A stretch of DNA of 45,113 nucleotides from Lachnospiraceae bacterium (GCA_016297945.1 JAEDFR010000010.1:1-45113), one strand, 5' to 3'. Numbered from the stretch's first letter, positions 7,841-16,268 are shown. Notes: a model not told the origin generated them from the letters alone. A program made the numbers and translations.

Positions 7841-8627
7841 GGCTGATGCCCTCCTTTTCATAGGCTTCTTCTATCATCAAAATCTGTTTGGCTTTTGAAC
7901 CGGTTTTAAATTCCTCCAGTTGTTCTTCGTCCCATTCACAATATGTCATCAGAAAATATTCTGTATTTTTAATCATGGCTTCATAGCTGTCAATGTGTTT
8001 TTGAAGAAAGCATCTTTCTGAATAACTGCTATGATACTGATCGTCTAACACATAGTCATTGTAAAGTTTGACCATGGAATTATAGGATTCTACAATCGTT
8101 TCCATTTGAGTTTCCACACGGTAGGAAGAATCTGGTGCATATCCTTTGATGCTGACTTGGGGAAGATATCTCAAAATATAGTCATAGTTGGAACAGAAAC
8201 GTTGCATCAGTCTGTACTCTTCAAGCGGTGAATCCTCGTCGCAGTATTGCAGGTCGTTGGCCTGGTAATAGCTGTATAATGCTTCAAACTCACCCGCTTC
8301 TTCATATTGTTCCAGCATTTGAATATGCTCATTCATGTGTTTGTTGATATCGTTTGCGCAAATGTATTTGTAAATATCCCAATTCATAAAATGACCGACA
8401 ATCAATATGAGATTTAGAATGAGTAAAACGCAGATGGCCGTTATGTAGGATGCATTTTTGCTAAATCGTTTGTTTTCTTCCACAACTCCTTCTTTGACCG
8501 TTTGAAATTCGTATTGAAAACGGTTCATATCACTGCGGTGTTGTTCAAACTGTTGTTTTTGCATGCCGCAATGAGGGCAAACCGGAGATTCAATATCAAT
8601 ATTAGCTCCGCAAAATTCACATTTCAT
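7827..8627 (-). CDS. Zinc-ribbon single-pass membrane protein, second gene of operon
   Basis: 266 residues, function unknown. The first 20 residues form a treble-clef type zinc ribbon (C3, C6, C17, C20; MKCEFCG then CPHCG). After a charged stretch there is one transmembrane helix (about residues 58-84), then roughly 180 extracytoplasmic residues, predicted mostly helical and rich in Tyr, Glu and Asp. The layout matches the gene 17 bases upstream, and the two look like diverged paralogs; the extracellular parts are too different to align by eye. GGAG nine bases before the ATG fixes the start. Zinc-ribbon-plus-helix proteins of this sort are common but uncharacterised in Lachnospiraceae. Confidence 0.8.
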   Translation of the reverse strand: MKCEFCGANIDIESPVCPHCGMQKQQFEQHRSDMNRFQYEFQTVKEGVVEENKRFSKNASYITAICVLLILNLILIVGHFMNWDIYKYICANDINKHMNEHIQMLEQYEEAGEFEALYSYYQANDLQYCDEDSPLEEYRLMQRFCSNYDYILRYLPQVSIKGYAPDSSYRVETQMETIVESYNSMVKLYNDYVLDDQYHSSYSERCFLQKHIDSYEAMIKNTEYFLMTYCEWDEEQLEEFKTGSKAKQILMIEEAYEKEGISHEEE

Positions 8628-8644
8628 AGAGAAGTACTCCTTTA

Positions 8645-9406
8645 TTATAAATCATACCTTTTTTTGATGTATTTCTTACATTTATCTGCTATCGGATAAG
8701 CATAGTCATCAGAAAGCGTTTCTTTTTTCATTTCTTCAATTTCACTTTCCGTTAACCCCATATGATCCGTTAAAAAGGCATAGGTCTCTGCCTTCCATTC
8801 TGTGATTTGTGCCAGCTCTTCTTCGGAATATACAAGATAGGGCTGGTCGACGATGGTCTGCATATACAAAATTTCATACAAAGTCCAGTACATATAGGTA
8901 AGATTGTTTGAATCAAAGTTAGCCGAATCTTCCAGAAAGTTCTGATATTTTTCATAAGCCTGAATAAAATCCAGATGCTCCCACTCATATGGGAAATAGC
9001 CTTTGTCATTAACGTGCTCGCTTAAAAATAAAAGAATGGCATCGTAGTCATTTTGGGCATATAAGGTATCCAACTCTTCGTAATAGGTGTTTTTCCAAGT
9101 GCGTGACGCAAGATATTCTTCTTCGCTCTTTTTGCTGGAATAGTTGTAATAAAGGAAATAAAGGCCTACGAGAAGTCCGATTACGAGGATTGCTACACCA
9201 ATAATGCTGGCGGCAATGGTCATACTTTTTTTGAAACCGGATTGAAAGGTTTCTTTGGAATCGTCTGACATATCAGCCATTTCATCATTGAGATCATGCA
9301 GATGTTCAAAATATTCCTGCTCGGCACCGGTATAATTTAATGCACCGCAATAAGGACACTGGGGAAGATTGTCATCAAATTCGGCGCTACAATGTTTACA
9401 TTTCAT
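8645..9406 (-). CDS. Zinc-ribbon single-pass membrane protein, first gene of operon
   Basis: 253 residues, function unknown. An N-terminal zinc ribbon (C3, C6, C17, C20; MKCKHCS then CPYCG) is followed by an acidic cytoplasmic linker, one transmembrane helix (about residues 60-87) and an acidic, Tyr-rich helical extracytoplasmic domain ending in KKYIKKRYDL. AGAGG eight bases before the ATG supports the start. It heads a three-gene operon with spacings of 17 and -14 bases. The cytosolic ribbon could bind a partner protein or nucleic acid and link it to an outside sensor domain; this is inference. Confidence 0.8.
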   Translation of the reverse strand: MKCKHCSAEFDDNLPQCPYCGALNYTGAEQEYFEHLHDLNDEMADMSDDSKETFQSGFKKSMTIAASIIGVAILVIGLLVGLYFLYYNYSSKKSEEEYLASRTWKNTYYEELDTLYAQNDYDAILLFLSEHVNDKGYFPYEWEHLDFIQAYEKYQNFLEDSANFDSNNLTYMYWTLYEILYMQTIVDQPYLVYSEEELAQITEWKAETYAFLTDHMGLTESEIEEMKKETLSDDYAYPIADKCKKYIKKRYDL

Positions 9407-9433
9407 ACGTGATACCTCTTTTTGTTTTCCATA

Positions 9434-9469
9434 TACTGCATATTAAAATTGTACTGCATATCAAAATCT
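9434..9469. repeat. Tandem 18-bp direct repeat upstream of the zinc-ribbon operon
   Basis: Two adjacent units, TACTGCATATTAAAATTG (9434-9451) and TACTGCATATCAAAATCT (9452-9469), lie 28 bases before the operon's first start codon. This is the right place for promoter or operator elements on the minus strand. I could not assign a clean -35/-10 pair. Confidence 0.5.
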
Positions 9470-9637
9470 GTATAGAAAAAGATGTTTTTTCCATACATTA
9501 TCAGTATATCAAAAGCACCCGCAAGAATCTATATGAAAAAATGTTGATAGTGCATTGATTTTTTCTTTATGTTAGAATAACAGAGAATAAGATTATCCGG
9601 AGGATACGTTCCGACGGAGTATCAGGAGGAAAAGAAA

Positions 9638-10771
9638 ATGAAGAAAAAAGTATTATCATTGCTTTTGGCAATGACCATGTCCATGGGGCTTCTGTGCGGA
9701 TGCGGACAGAGTGGTGTTTCGCAGAACACACAAGAGGAAAGTGTACAGGAAGAAAATGTGCAGGAAGAAAATCTGCAGGAAGAGAATGCACAGCAGGATA
9801 CTGCAAATGAAACGGAGCAGGAAGCCGCAGACGAGACAGAAGCCAAAGAAACGGCTGGAGACCCATTGAATGATGTGGTTATCCGCGTGGCATCATTAAA
9901 GGGTCCGACATCCATTGGTCTTGTCAAATTATGGCAGGATGCAGAGGATGAGAAAGCCAATGCTAACTATGAATTTACCATGGCGACGGCTGCGGATGAA
10001 ATTCTTCCCCTCGTGCTGAAGGGGGATTTGGATATTGCACTCGTTCCTGCAAATGCGGCAGCCAATCTCTATCAAAAAAGCAATGGTGCAATTGCTGTGA
10101 TTGATATCAATACACTTGGTGTTCTTTATATGGTATCGGGCGATGATTCTATCCAATCGGTTGATGATTTAGCGAATAAGACGATTTATCTGACCGGCAA
10201 GGGAACGACGCCGGATCTTGCACTCCAATATTTACTGGAAAGTCATAATATCCAATTATCCGATCTGACAATCGAATACAAATCAGAGGCTACGGAAGTT
10301 GCGGTGGCGCTTTCTGAAAATCCCGATGCAGTCGGCTTATTGCCAATGCCGTTTGTCATTGCCGCATGTGCACAAAATGATGCGCTTGGGATTGTGTTGG
10401 ATGTCAATGCGCAGTGGGAAGCTGCAAACGACGGAAAGGGCCTTGTGACAGGAGTAACCATTGTCAGAAAAGCATTTTTGGAAGAACACACGGAGGCGGT
10501 TGCTGCCTTTTTGGAAGATCATAAAAACAGTGCGGAATATGTGAATGCAAATGTGGAAGAGGCAGCAGAGCTTGTGGTAAAGAGCGGTATTGTGGAAAAA
10601 GCTCCCATTGCACAAAAAGCCATTCCCAAATGCAATATTACCTGCATTACAGGTGAAGAAATGAAAGAAATGCTTTCCGATTATCTTAAAATACTCGAAA
10701 AACAGGATGCTTCTTTCATCGGCGGAGCAGTACCGGATGATGATTTTTATGTTGTTATACGAAATGAATGA
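9638..10771 (+). CDS. NMT1/SsuA-like ABC substrate-binding lipoprotein
   Basis: Extracytoplasmic solute receptor anchored by a lipid: signal peptide with lipobox LCGC (Cys about 22), then a flexible acidic linker containing three QEEN repeats, then a periplasmic-binding fold from about residue 82 (VVIRVASLKGPTSIGLVKLW). The motifs GDLDIALVPANAAANLY, TGKGTTPDLALQYLLE and the Asn/Pro-rich hinge resemble the nitrate/sulfonate/thiamine-precursor (NMT1/THI5, SsuA/TauA) group. Length 377 with linker. AGGAGG supports the start. It is 83 bases upstream of a matching permease-ATPase fusion, so they surely form one importer. The ligand cannot be read from sequence. Confidence 0.85.
   Translation: MKKKVLSLLLAMTMSMGLLCGCGQSGVSQNTQEESVQEENVQEENLQEENAQQDTANETEQEAADETEAKETAGDPLNDVVIRVASLKGPTSIGLVKLWQDAEDEKANANYEFTMATAADEILPLVLKGDLDIALVPANAAANLYQKSNGAIAVIDINTLGVLYMVSGDDSIQSVDDLANKTIYLTGKGTTPDLALQYLLESHNIQLSDLTIEYKSEATEVAVALSENPDAVGLLPMPFVIAACAQNDALGIVLDVNAQWEAANDGKGLVTGVTIVRKAFLEEHTEAVAAFLEDHKNSAEYVNANVEEAAELVVKSGIVEKAPIAQKAIPKCNITCITGEEMKEMLSDYLKILEKQDASFIGGAVPDDDFYVVIRNE
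9743..9787 (+). repeat. In-frame 15-bp tandem repeat in the lipoprotein linker
   Basis: Three near-identical 15-base units (9743-9757, 9758-9772, 9773-9787) encode successive V/L-Q-E-E-N pentapeptides. Copy number can change by slippage without breaking the frame, altering only the tether length between the lipid anchor and the binding domain. Confidence 0.75.
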
Positions 10772-10854
10772 GGTGTTTAAAACAGTCTGAGAATTTTTTG
10801 CAACATACTGAAATTGTGTAGAAAGACACATAGGATGCGAAAAACACATAGAAT

Positions 10855-12303
10855 ATGAAAGCACAAATCGAATATTATATGAATAAAAAATTAAAAAAAC
10901 TTTTTATTATACTGGCATGGCTGGGAATATTGGAAATTGCCGCCATGCTGGTTCAAAATTCCATATTGCTGGTGGGACCGGTTGAAATTGCACGGGCATT
11001 GGTTGAACTTTTGCAGACGGGAAATTATTATCTGATCTGCCTGATGTCGTTATGCCGGATTATGGCAGGCATGCTTTTTGCTTTTCTGTTTGGATGTGTT
11101 TTGGGAGCGTGTATGTATCGGTTTCCACTGTTTGAAGAAATCATTTCACCGGTTTTAGCCATTATGAAATCCATCCCCGTGGCAAGCTTTGTGGTGTTGT
11201 TATTAATCTGGCAGGGAGCCCGCAATTTGTCTGTCTTTATCAGTTTTATCGTGGTATTTCCGAATGTCTGCGTGAGTATGAAAAACGGATTGAAGTCTGT
11301 TTCGATTGAAAAAAGGGAACTGGCAGATGTATTTCATATAAAAGGACTTCAAAAATGGCTGTATATATACCGTCCGTCAGCGATTCCGTATCTGATTTCC
11401 TGCATGGAAATTTCCATCGGCATGAGCTTTAAATCCGGTGTGGCGGCAGAAGTCATCGGCATGCCCGATTATTCCATTGGTGAGCGGATTTATGTTTCCA
11501 AGGTTTATCTGGATACGGCAGGATTATTTGCTTGGACATTTTCTTTGATTGTCCTAAGCTTTTGTGTGGAAAAAATCCTATTATATCTGATGAAGCAGAC
11601 CTTGAAGCCTGTTTTGGTGAAGAGAAGCGTAGTAGAAAGTGATTCCATAAAGTCATATGACTCGCATGAAGAAATTACTGCAGGGATAAGGCAGAAAAAA
11701 ACAGGAACAGATGTGCAAAAAGAACAATCCGAAGACGAAAGCCTACGAAGCTTGGAAATAAAAAATATATCAAAATCCTATGGCGATAAGTCTGTGCTAA
11801 CCAATGTTACCAGGTCACTTAACAAAGGAGGGTGTTATCTTATTATGGCTCCTTCCGGCAACGGAAAAACGACCTTGTTTCGGATTATTGCCGGACTGGA
11901 GAAGGCAGATGCTGGCAGGCTGGAGGGATTTGATGAAGTTAGCTGCCAGTTTCAGGAAGACAGACTTCTGGATACGGAGTTATCCATGACGAATATTACG
12001 TTAAACCGCCATTATGACCATTTGGCAGAAGAAATCCTGCCAAAAGAATGTCTGTATCGCTCCGTATCGGAACTTAGCGGAGGCATGAAACGACGTGTTT
12101 CGCTTGTCCGGGCGATGTTGTATCAATTCGATAATCCGGATGCCGTCTGTCTGTTGGATGAACCGTTTACAGGCATGGATGAAGAAACAAAGGACCGGGC
12201 AATTTCTTTTATCAAAAAATATCAGAACGGCCGGACTTTACTGATTGCCACCCATGATGAAAAGGATTGTGAGCGCTTAGGCGGCGTGTTGTGGAAACTG
12301 TAA
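10855..12303 (+). CDS. ABC importer permease fused to its ATP-binding domain
   Basis: One 482-residue chain carries both inner parts of an ABC importer. Residues 1-250 are an SsuC-like permease with about six membrane helices and an EAA-type coupling loop around residues 154-178. A charged linker (about 251-298) leads to a compact nucleotide-binding domain: Walker A APSGNGKTT (332-340), Q-loop CQFQED, signature LSGG (407-410), Walker B CLLDEP (432-437), D-loop GMD and switch His467. At about 180 residues the ATPase is much shorter than a normal SsuB (about 250). No clear ribosome binding site precedes the ATG; a tiny 7-codon frame ends overlapping it, so coupling is possible. Partner of the upstream binding lipoprotein. 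Confidence 0.88.
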   Translation: MKAQIEYYMNKKLKKLFIILAWLGILEIAAMLVQNSILLVGPVEIARALVELLQTGNYYLICLMSLCRIMAGMLFAFLFGCVLGACMYRFPLFEEIISPVLAIMKSIPVASFVVLLLIWQGARNLSVFISFIVVFPNVCVSMKNGLKSVSIEKRELADVFHIKGLQKWLYIYRPSAIPYLISCMEISIGMSFKSGVAAEVIGMPDYSIGERIYVSKVYLDTAGLFAWTFSLIVLSFCVEKILLYLMKQTLKPVLVKRSVVESDSIKSYDSHEEITAGIRQKKTGTDVQKEQSEDESLRSLEIKNISKSYGDKSVLTNVTRSLNKGGCYLIMAPSGNGKTTLFRIIAGLEKADAGRLEGFDEVSCQFQEDRLLDTELSMTNITLNRHYDHLAEEILPKECLYRSVSELSGGMKRRVSLVRAMLYQFDNPDAVCLLDEPFTGMDEETKDRAISFIKKYQNGRTLLIATHDEKDCERLGGVLWKL

Positions 12304-12367
12304 AGACGTAAAATAAAAGTAATAAATAAAAGGAAACAGCAAAACAGAAGACGGAAAGAAAAACGAT

Positions 12368-12688
12368 ATGGAATTAGAAAACACAAAGAAACGTATGAAT
12401 GATATAGAAAAAAGCAGAGAAGAAAAGGATAAAGATATAGATAAGAAAACCAGAATCGCAATAATCGGGATCATTATTGAAGAACCGGATTCGGTAGAAC
12501 GCATGAATCATATTCTGCATGAAGCCGGCGATTACATTGTCGGGCGCATGGGAATTCCCCATGTTCACGGCGATTTGAATGTGATCAGTGTGGTAGTTGA
12601 TGCGCCGGAAGAGCAGATTAATGCATTAAGTGGAAAAATCGGGATGTGCAAAGGAATCACGTCAAGGGTGATTATGAGCAAAAAATAG
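12368..12688 (+). CDS. TM1266-family [FeFe]-hydrogenase-system putative regulator
   Basis: ACT/NikR-C-like small protein. Residues 27-106 match the TM1266 pattern well: RIAIIGIIIEEPDSV, the MNHILHEAGDYIVGRMGIP block, ISVVVDAP, then INALSGKIGMCKGI. The family is named from genes near [FeFe]-hydrogenase maturases; molecular function is not established. The first 26 residues are an unusual Lys/Glu-rich extension not expected in the family, so a later start is possible but no internal ATG fits. It lies 64 bases after the fused importer gene and ahead of a terminator, so it probably belongs to that operon. No hydrogenase or maturase gene is in the window. Confidence 0.85.
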   Translation: MELENTKKRMNDIEKSREEKDKDIDKKTRIAIIGIIIEEPDSVERMNHILHEAGDYIVGRMGIPHVHGDLNVISVVVDAPEEQINALSGKIGMCKGITSRVIMSKK

Positions 12689-12703
12689 AGAAATTTTGCT
12701 ATG

Positions 12704-12730
12704 ATTTCCTGTTTCCTTTAGGAAATTTTT
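12704..12730 (+). terminator. Short intrinsic terminator after the TM1266-family gene
   Basis: ATTTCCT (12704-12710) pairs with AGGAAAT (12720-12726), followed by TTTT. The stem is weak (7 bp, two or three G-C), so some read-through into tig is plausible. Confidence 0.5.
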
Positions 12731-12752
12731 ACTAGTATTTTAAGGAACAGTA

Positions 12753-12761
12753 TGCTATAAT
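12753..12761 (+). promoter_or_regulatory. Extended -10 promoter of tig
   Basis: TGCTATAAT is a perfect extended -10 element, 62 bases before the tig start. The -35 region is poor, as is usual when an extended -10 is present. No CIRCE or CtsR operator was seen here or before clpP. Confidence 0.55.
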
Positions 12762-12823
12762 GCTAAAATGACTGTGAGTATGCAAGATTATTCACGAAAG
12801 TTTCAAAAGGAGAAATATAAAAG

Positions 12824-14110
12824 ATGAGCGTACAAGTTGAAAAATTAGAAAAGAACATGGCTAAGCTTACCATTGAAGTAGCAGCTGAAGATTTTGTAAA
12901 AGCAGTAGAAGCTGCTTATCAGAAAAATAAAAACAGTATCAGTGTTCCCGGTTTCCGTAAAGGAAAAGTTCCGAGAAATATGATTGAAAAAATGTATGGA
13001 AAAGGAATTTTCTACGAAGAGGCAGCAAATGCATTAATTTCCAAAGAATATGAAAAAGCATATGAAGAATGCAACGAAGAAATTGTTTCTTCACCCGAAA
13101 TCGATGTGGTTACAATGGAAGAAGGAGCACCCTTTGTATTTACTGCAACTGTTGCATTAAAGCCGGAAGTGAAATTAGGCAAATATAAAGGCGTGGAAAT
13201 CGACAAAGTTGAGACAGAAGTAACCGAAGATGAAGTTATGGAAGCAATCAACAAAGAAAGAGAAAACGGTGCGCGTATCCAGTCTGTAGAAGGTCGTGCT
13301 ATCCAGGAAAAAGATACAGCTGTTATTGATTTCGAAGGCTTTGTAGACGGCGAAGCATTTGAAGGTGGAAAAGGTGAAGGTTATGAGCTTGAAATCGGTT
13401 CTCATTCTTTCATTGATACCTTTGAAGATCAGCTGATTGGCAAGAATACCGGTGATGAAGTAGAAGTCAATGTTACATTCCCTGAAGATTACCATGCAGC
13501 AGATTTAGCAGGCAAGCCGGCAATATTCAAAGTTAAGATCAATGATATCAAAGAAAAAATCCTTGCTGATTTAGATGATGAATTTGCATCAGAAGTATCT
13601 GATTTTGATACATTAGAAGAGTACAAGGCAGATGTGAAAAAAGGTCTTGAAGAAAAGAAAGCCAATGCAGCAAAAGATACCAAACAGATGGCTGTTATTG
13701 ATGCAATTATCGAAGCATCTGAAATGGAAATCCCGGATGCATATGTAAAAACCGTTCAGAAACAGATGGTAAATGAATTTGCTCAGCGCATCCAGATGCA
13801 GGGAATTTCTTATGAACAGTATTTAAGTCTGATGGGTTCTACTCCTGAAGCTATGGAAGATCAGGTAAAACCTCAGGCAATCAAGAGAATCCAGTCAAGA
13901 CTTGTTTTGGAAGCAATCGCTGAGGCTGAAAAGATTGAAGCTACAGAAGAAGATTTTGAAGAAGAAATTACAAAATTAGCTGAAGCTTACCAGATGAGTG
14001 CTGATAAAGCAAAAGCTATGGTTGGCGAAGATGGCAAGAAAGAAATCATGTTAGATCTTGCTGTAACAAAGGCTGCTGATTTCGTAGTAGAAAACGCAGT
14101 AGAAAAATAA
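12824..14110 (+). CDS. tig: Trigger factor
   Basis: Ribosome-associated chaperone with prolyl isomerase activity that meets nascent chains at the exit tunnel. 428 residues with the three standard parts: an N-terminal ribosome-binding domain bearing the signature PGFRKGKVPR (about residues 42-51), a central FKBP-type domain (AVIDFEGFVDGEAFEGG), and a helical C-terminal domain. AAAAGGAG lies upstream of the ATG. It heads tig-clpP-clpX, a conserved Clostridia order that groups protein folding with degradation. Confidence 0.97.
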   Translation: MSVQVEKLEKNMAKLTIEVAAEDFVKAVEAAYQKNKNSISVPGFRKGKVPRNMIEKMYGKGIFYEEAANALISKEYEKAYEECNEEIVSSPEIDVVTMEEGAPFVFTATVALKPEVKLGKYKGVEIDKVETEVTEDEVMEAINKERENGARIQSVEGRAIQEKDTAVIDFEGFVDGEAFEGGKGEGYELEIGSHSFIDTFEDQLIGKNTGDEVEVNVTFPEDYHAADLAGKPAIFKVKINDIKEKILADLDDEFASEVSDFDTLEEYKADVKKGLEEKKANAAKDTKQMAVIDAIIEASEMEIPDAYVKTVQKQMVNEFAQRIQMQGISYEQYLSLMGSTPEAMEDQVKPQAIKRIQSRLVLEAIAEAEKIEATEEDFEEEITKLAEAYQMSADKAKAMVGEDGKKEIMLDLAVTKAADFVVENAVEK

Positions 14111-14185
14111 AATTTGCAATATTGTAAATGCATAATTGCTATGATAAATGGTGCTTTGATGGCAAATAGATAAGGAGGATTTACT

Positions 14186-14785
14186 ATGAGTTTAGTACCT
14201 TATGTCATTGAACAAACATCCAGAGGAGAACGTTCATATGATATTTACTCAAGATTATTAAAAGACAGAATTATTTTTCTGGGAGAAGAAGTCAATGATG
14301 CATCGGCAAGTATTGTTGTTGCCCAGCTTCTGTTCTTAGAGGCAGAGGATCCGGATAAGGATATTCATCTGTATATTAATTCTCCTGGCGGCAGCGTAAC
14401 AGCCGGAATGGCAATTTATGATACCATGCAGTATATTAAATGCGATGTCAGCACAATCTGTATCGGAATGGCAGCAAGTATGGGTGCATTTTTACTTGCG
14501 GGCGGTGCAAAAGGCAAAAGACTGGCACTTCCCAATGCAGAGATTATGATTCATCAGCCTTCAGGCGGCTCCCAGGGGCAGGCAACAGAGATTGAGATTG
14601 CTGCAAAGCACATTTTAAAGACCAAAGAAAAATTAAACAAAATTCTGGCTGAAAATACAGGCAAGGATTTAGAACAGGTGACAGCTGATACAGAAAGAGA
14701 TAACTGGTTGTCAGCAGATGAGGCTGTTGCATATGGTCTGATTGATAAAATTGTTACAAAGCGTGAAAAAGACGATAAAGAATAA
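14186..14785 (+). CDS. clpP: ATP-dependent Clp protease proteolytic subunit
   Basis: Serine peptidase that forms the 14-mer degradation chamber used by ClpX, which is encoded next. 199 residues. The catalytic triad can be placed: Ser98 in GMAASMGAF, His123 in MIHQPSGG and Asp172 in TERDNWLS. The N-terminal SLVPYVIEQTSRGERSYDI is typical of the axial-pore segment. GGAGG eight bases upstream of the ATG. The 75-base gap from tig shows no terminator, so co-transcription is likely. Confidence 0.97.
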   Translation: MSLVPYVIEQTSRGERSYDIYSRLLKDRIIFLGEEVNDASASIVVAQLLFLEAEDPDKDIHLYINSPGGSVTAGMAIYDTMQYIKCDVSTICIGMAASMGAFLLAGGAKGKRLALPNAEIMIHQPSGGSQGQATEIEIAAKHILKTKEKLNKILAENTGKDLEQVTADTERDNWLSADEAVAYGLIDKIVTKREKDDKE

Positions 14786-14794
14786 TAATCTTAT

Positions 14795-14820
14795 CATGCC
14801 AAGTTTGCATGCTTGGCATG
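14795..14820 (+). terminator. Weak terminator or attenuator between clpP and clpX
   Basis: CATGCCAAG (14795-14803) pairs with CTTGGCATG (14812-14820) around an eight-base loop, followed by GTTGTTT rather than a clean T run. It may reduce rather than stop transcription into clpX, setting a higher clpP than clpX level; this is inference. Confidence 0.5.
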
Positions 14821-14862
14821 GTTGTTTAAATGAAACTATAGAAAGAAGCAGGAATAAAACCC

Positions 14863-16101
14863 ATGGCAGGAAGAACCCCACAGGATAAAATCAGATGTTC
14901 TTTTTGTAATAAAACCCAGGATATGGTTCGGAAAATGATTTCCGGTCAGGACGGTGCTTATATCTGTGATGAGTGTATTTCACTCTGCACCGAAATCCTT
15001 GAAGAAGAGATGGAAGATGAGGAAAACGAAGAAGTTAAATCATCAATTAACTTATTAAAGCCTATTCAAATCAAGGAATTCCTGGATGAATATGTAATCG
15101 GACAGGAGGAGGCAAAAAAAGTCCTTTCTGTTGCTGTTTACAATCATTACAAAAGAGTTACGGCAGATAAAGACTTGGATGTGGAATTACAAAAGAGTAA
15201 TATTATTATGATAGGACCTACCGGATCGGGTAAAACTTATCTGGCACAGTCTTTAGCCAAGATTATCAATGTGCCTTTCGCCATTGCGGATGCGACGACA
15301 TTGACAGAAGCAGGATATGTCGGTGAAGACGTTGAAAATATTCTGTTAAAATTAATTCAGGCTGCTGATTATGATATTGAAAAAGCCGAGTATGGTATTA
15401 TTTATATCGATGAAATTGATAAGATTACCAAAAAAGGTGAAAATGTATCCATCACACGTGATGTTTCCGGTGAAGGTGTACAACAGGCCTTGTTAAAGAT
15501 TATTGAAGGAACCGTTGCTAATGTACCTCCGCAGGGAGGCAGAAAGCACCCGCATCAGGAAATGCTTCAGATTGATACGACGAATATCTTATTTATCTGT
15601 TCCGGTGCATTTGATGGATTGGAAAAGATTGTAGAAGCCAGACTAGATCGTAAATCCATCGGATTTAATGCCCAGATTGTCAGCAAATCAAGCAGGGAAC
15701 TGGATGAATTATTAAAAGAGGTCACTGCACAGGATTTAGTGAAATTTGGTTTAATTCCGGAGTTTGTCGGACGTGTACCGATATCGGTATCATTAGAAGG
15801 ATTAGATGAGAATGCGTTGGTACGTATCCTGACAGAACCGAAAAATGCTTTGATTAAACAGTATCAAAAGCTTTTTGAAATGGATGAAGTGGAATTGATT
15901 TTTGAAGAGGACGCAGTTAAGCGCATCGCCAAACAGGCTATGGAGCGTAAAACAGGTGCCCGCGGACTTCGTTCCATTATCGAACGGATTATGGTGGATA
16001 TTATGTTTAAGATACCTTCCGATGATACGATTTCATCCTGCACCATTACAGAGGATGCCGTTTTAGGAAAGGCTGAACCAAAGATCACTTATCGTAAGTA
16101 A
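14863..16101 (+). CDS. clpX: ATP-dependent Clp protease ATP-binding subunit ClpX
   Basis: AAA+ unfoldase that selects substrates and feeds them to ClpP. 412 residues. An N-terminal zinc-binding domain carries C12, C15, C35 and C38 (CSFC then CDEC). The AAA+ core has Walker A GPTGSGKT, the pore-loop region ATTLTEAGYVGEDVE, Walker B IIYIDEIDK, and the sensor-2 region ERKTGARGLRSIIE. The ribosome site is weak (GAAAGAAGCAGG about 14 bases upstream). Normally lon genes follow in this conserved cluster, but here two repeat elements occupy the gap to engB. Confidence 0.97.
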   Translation: MAGRTPQDKIRCSFCNKTQDMVRKMISGQDGAYICDECISLCTEILEEEMEDEENEEVKSSINLLKPIQIKEFLDEYVIGQEEAKKVLSVAVYNHYKRVTADKDLDVELQKSNIIMIGPTGSGKTYLAQSLAKIINVPFAIADATTLTEAGYVGEDVENILLKLIQAADYDIEKAEYGIIYIDEIDKITKKGENVSITRDVSGEGVQQALLKIIEGTVANVPPQGGRKHPHQEMLQIDTTNILFICSGAFDGLEKIVEARLDRKSIGFNAQIVSKSSRELDELLKEVTAQDLVKFGLIPEFVGRVPISVSLEGLDENALVRILTEPKNALIKQYQKLFEMDEVELIFEEDAVKRIAKQAMERKTGARGLRSIIERIMVDIMFKIPSDDTISSCTITEDAVLGKAEPKITYRK

Positions 16102-16105
16102 ATAA

Positions 16106-16125
16106 ACGTCGCCGAAAGGCGGCGT
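16106..16125 (+). terminator. Hairpin after clpX
   Basis: ACGTCGCC and GGCGGCGT form a GC-rich 8-bp stem with a GAAA tetraloop (16106-16125) directly after the clpX stop. Only short T stretches follow, so it is probably a terminator or a 3'-stabilising hairpin. Confidence 0.65.
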
Positions 16126-16177
16126 ATTACTTTCTATATGCATATGTTGAGATGTTTGGGGGATGTTGGCGGCGGAC

Positions 16178-16268
16178 GTTTCATGAAAACAGTATTCTTT
16201 CGCGTTTAGGTTCCGATGTATAAGTTCATCTTCACAATAAACGCTCAAAAATACTGTTTTCATGAAAC
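16178..16268. repeat. 91-bp palindromic element with 19-bp perfect arms
   Basis: GTTTCATGAAAACAGTATT (16178-16196) is exactly complementary to 16250-16268. Inside, GCGTTTA (16202-16208) pairs with TAAACGC (16238-16244). Much of one arm (GTTTCATGAAAAC) recurs at 34124-34136, within a small hairpin, indicating a dispersed family. Between this element and the next repeat (16269-16420) I see no gene or clear signal. Confidence 0.75.

Noticed and set aside
10337..10864. Minus-strand frame of 175 codons opposite the binding lipoprotein
   Set aside because: Antisense to a gene with a clear signal peptide and binding fold; Phe/Cys/His-rich composition is typical of a shadow frame.
12824..14863. Search for CIRCE or CtsR operators near tig, clpP and clpX
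   Set aside because: Neither the CIRCE inverted repeat nor the GGTCAAA heptamer repeat was found in these gaps.
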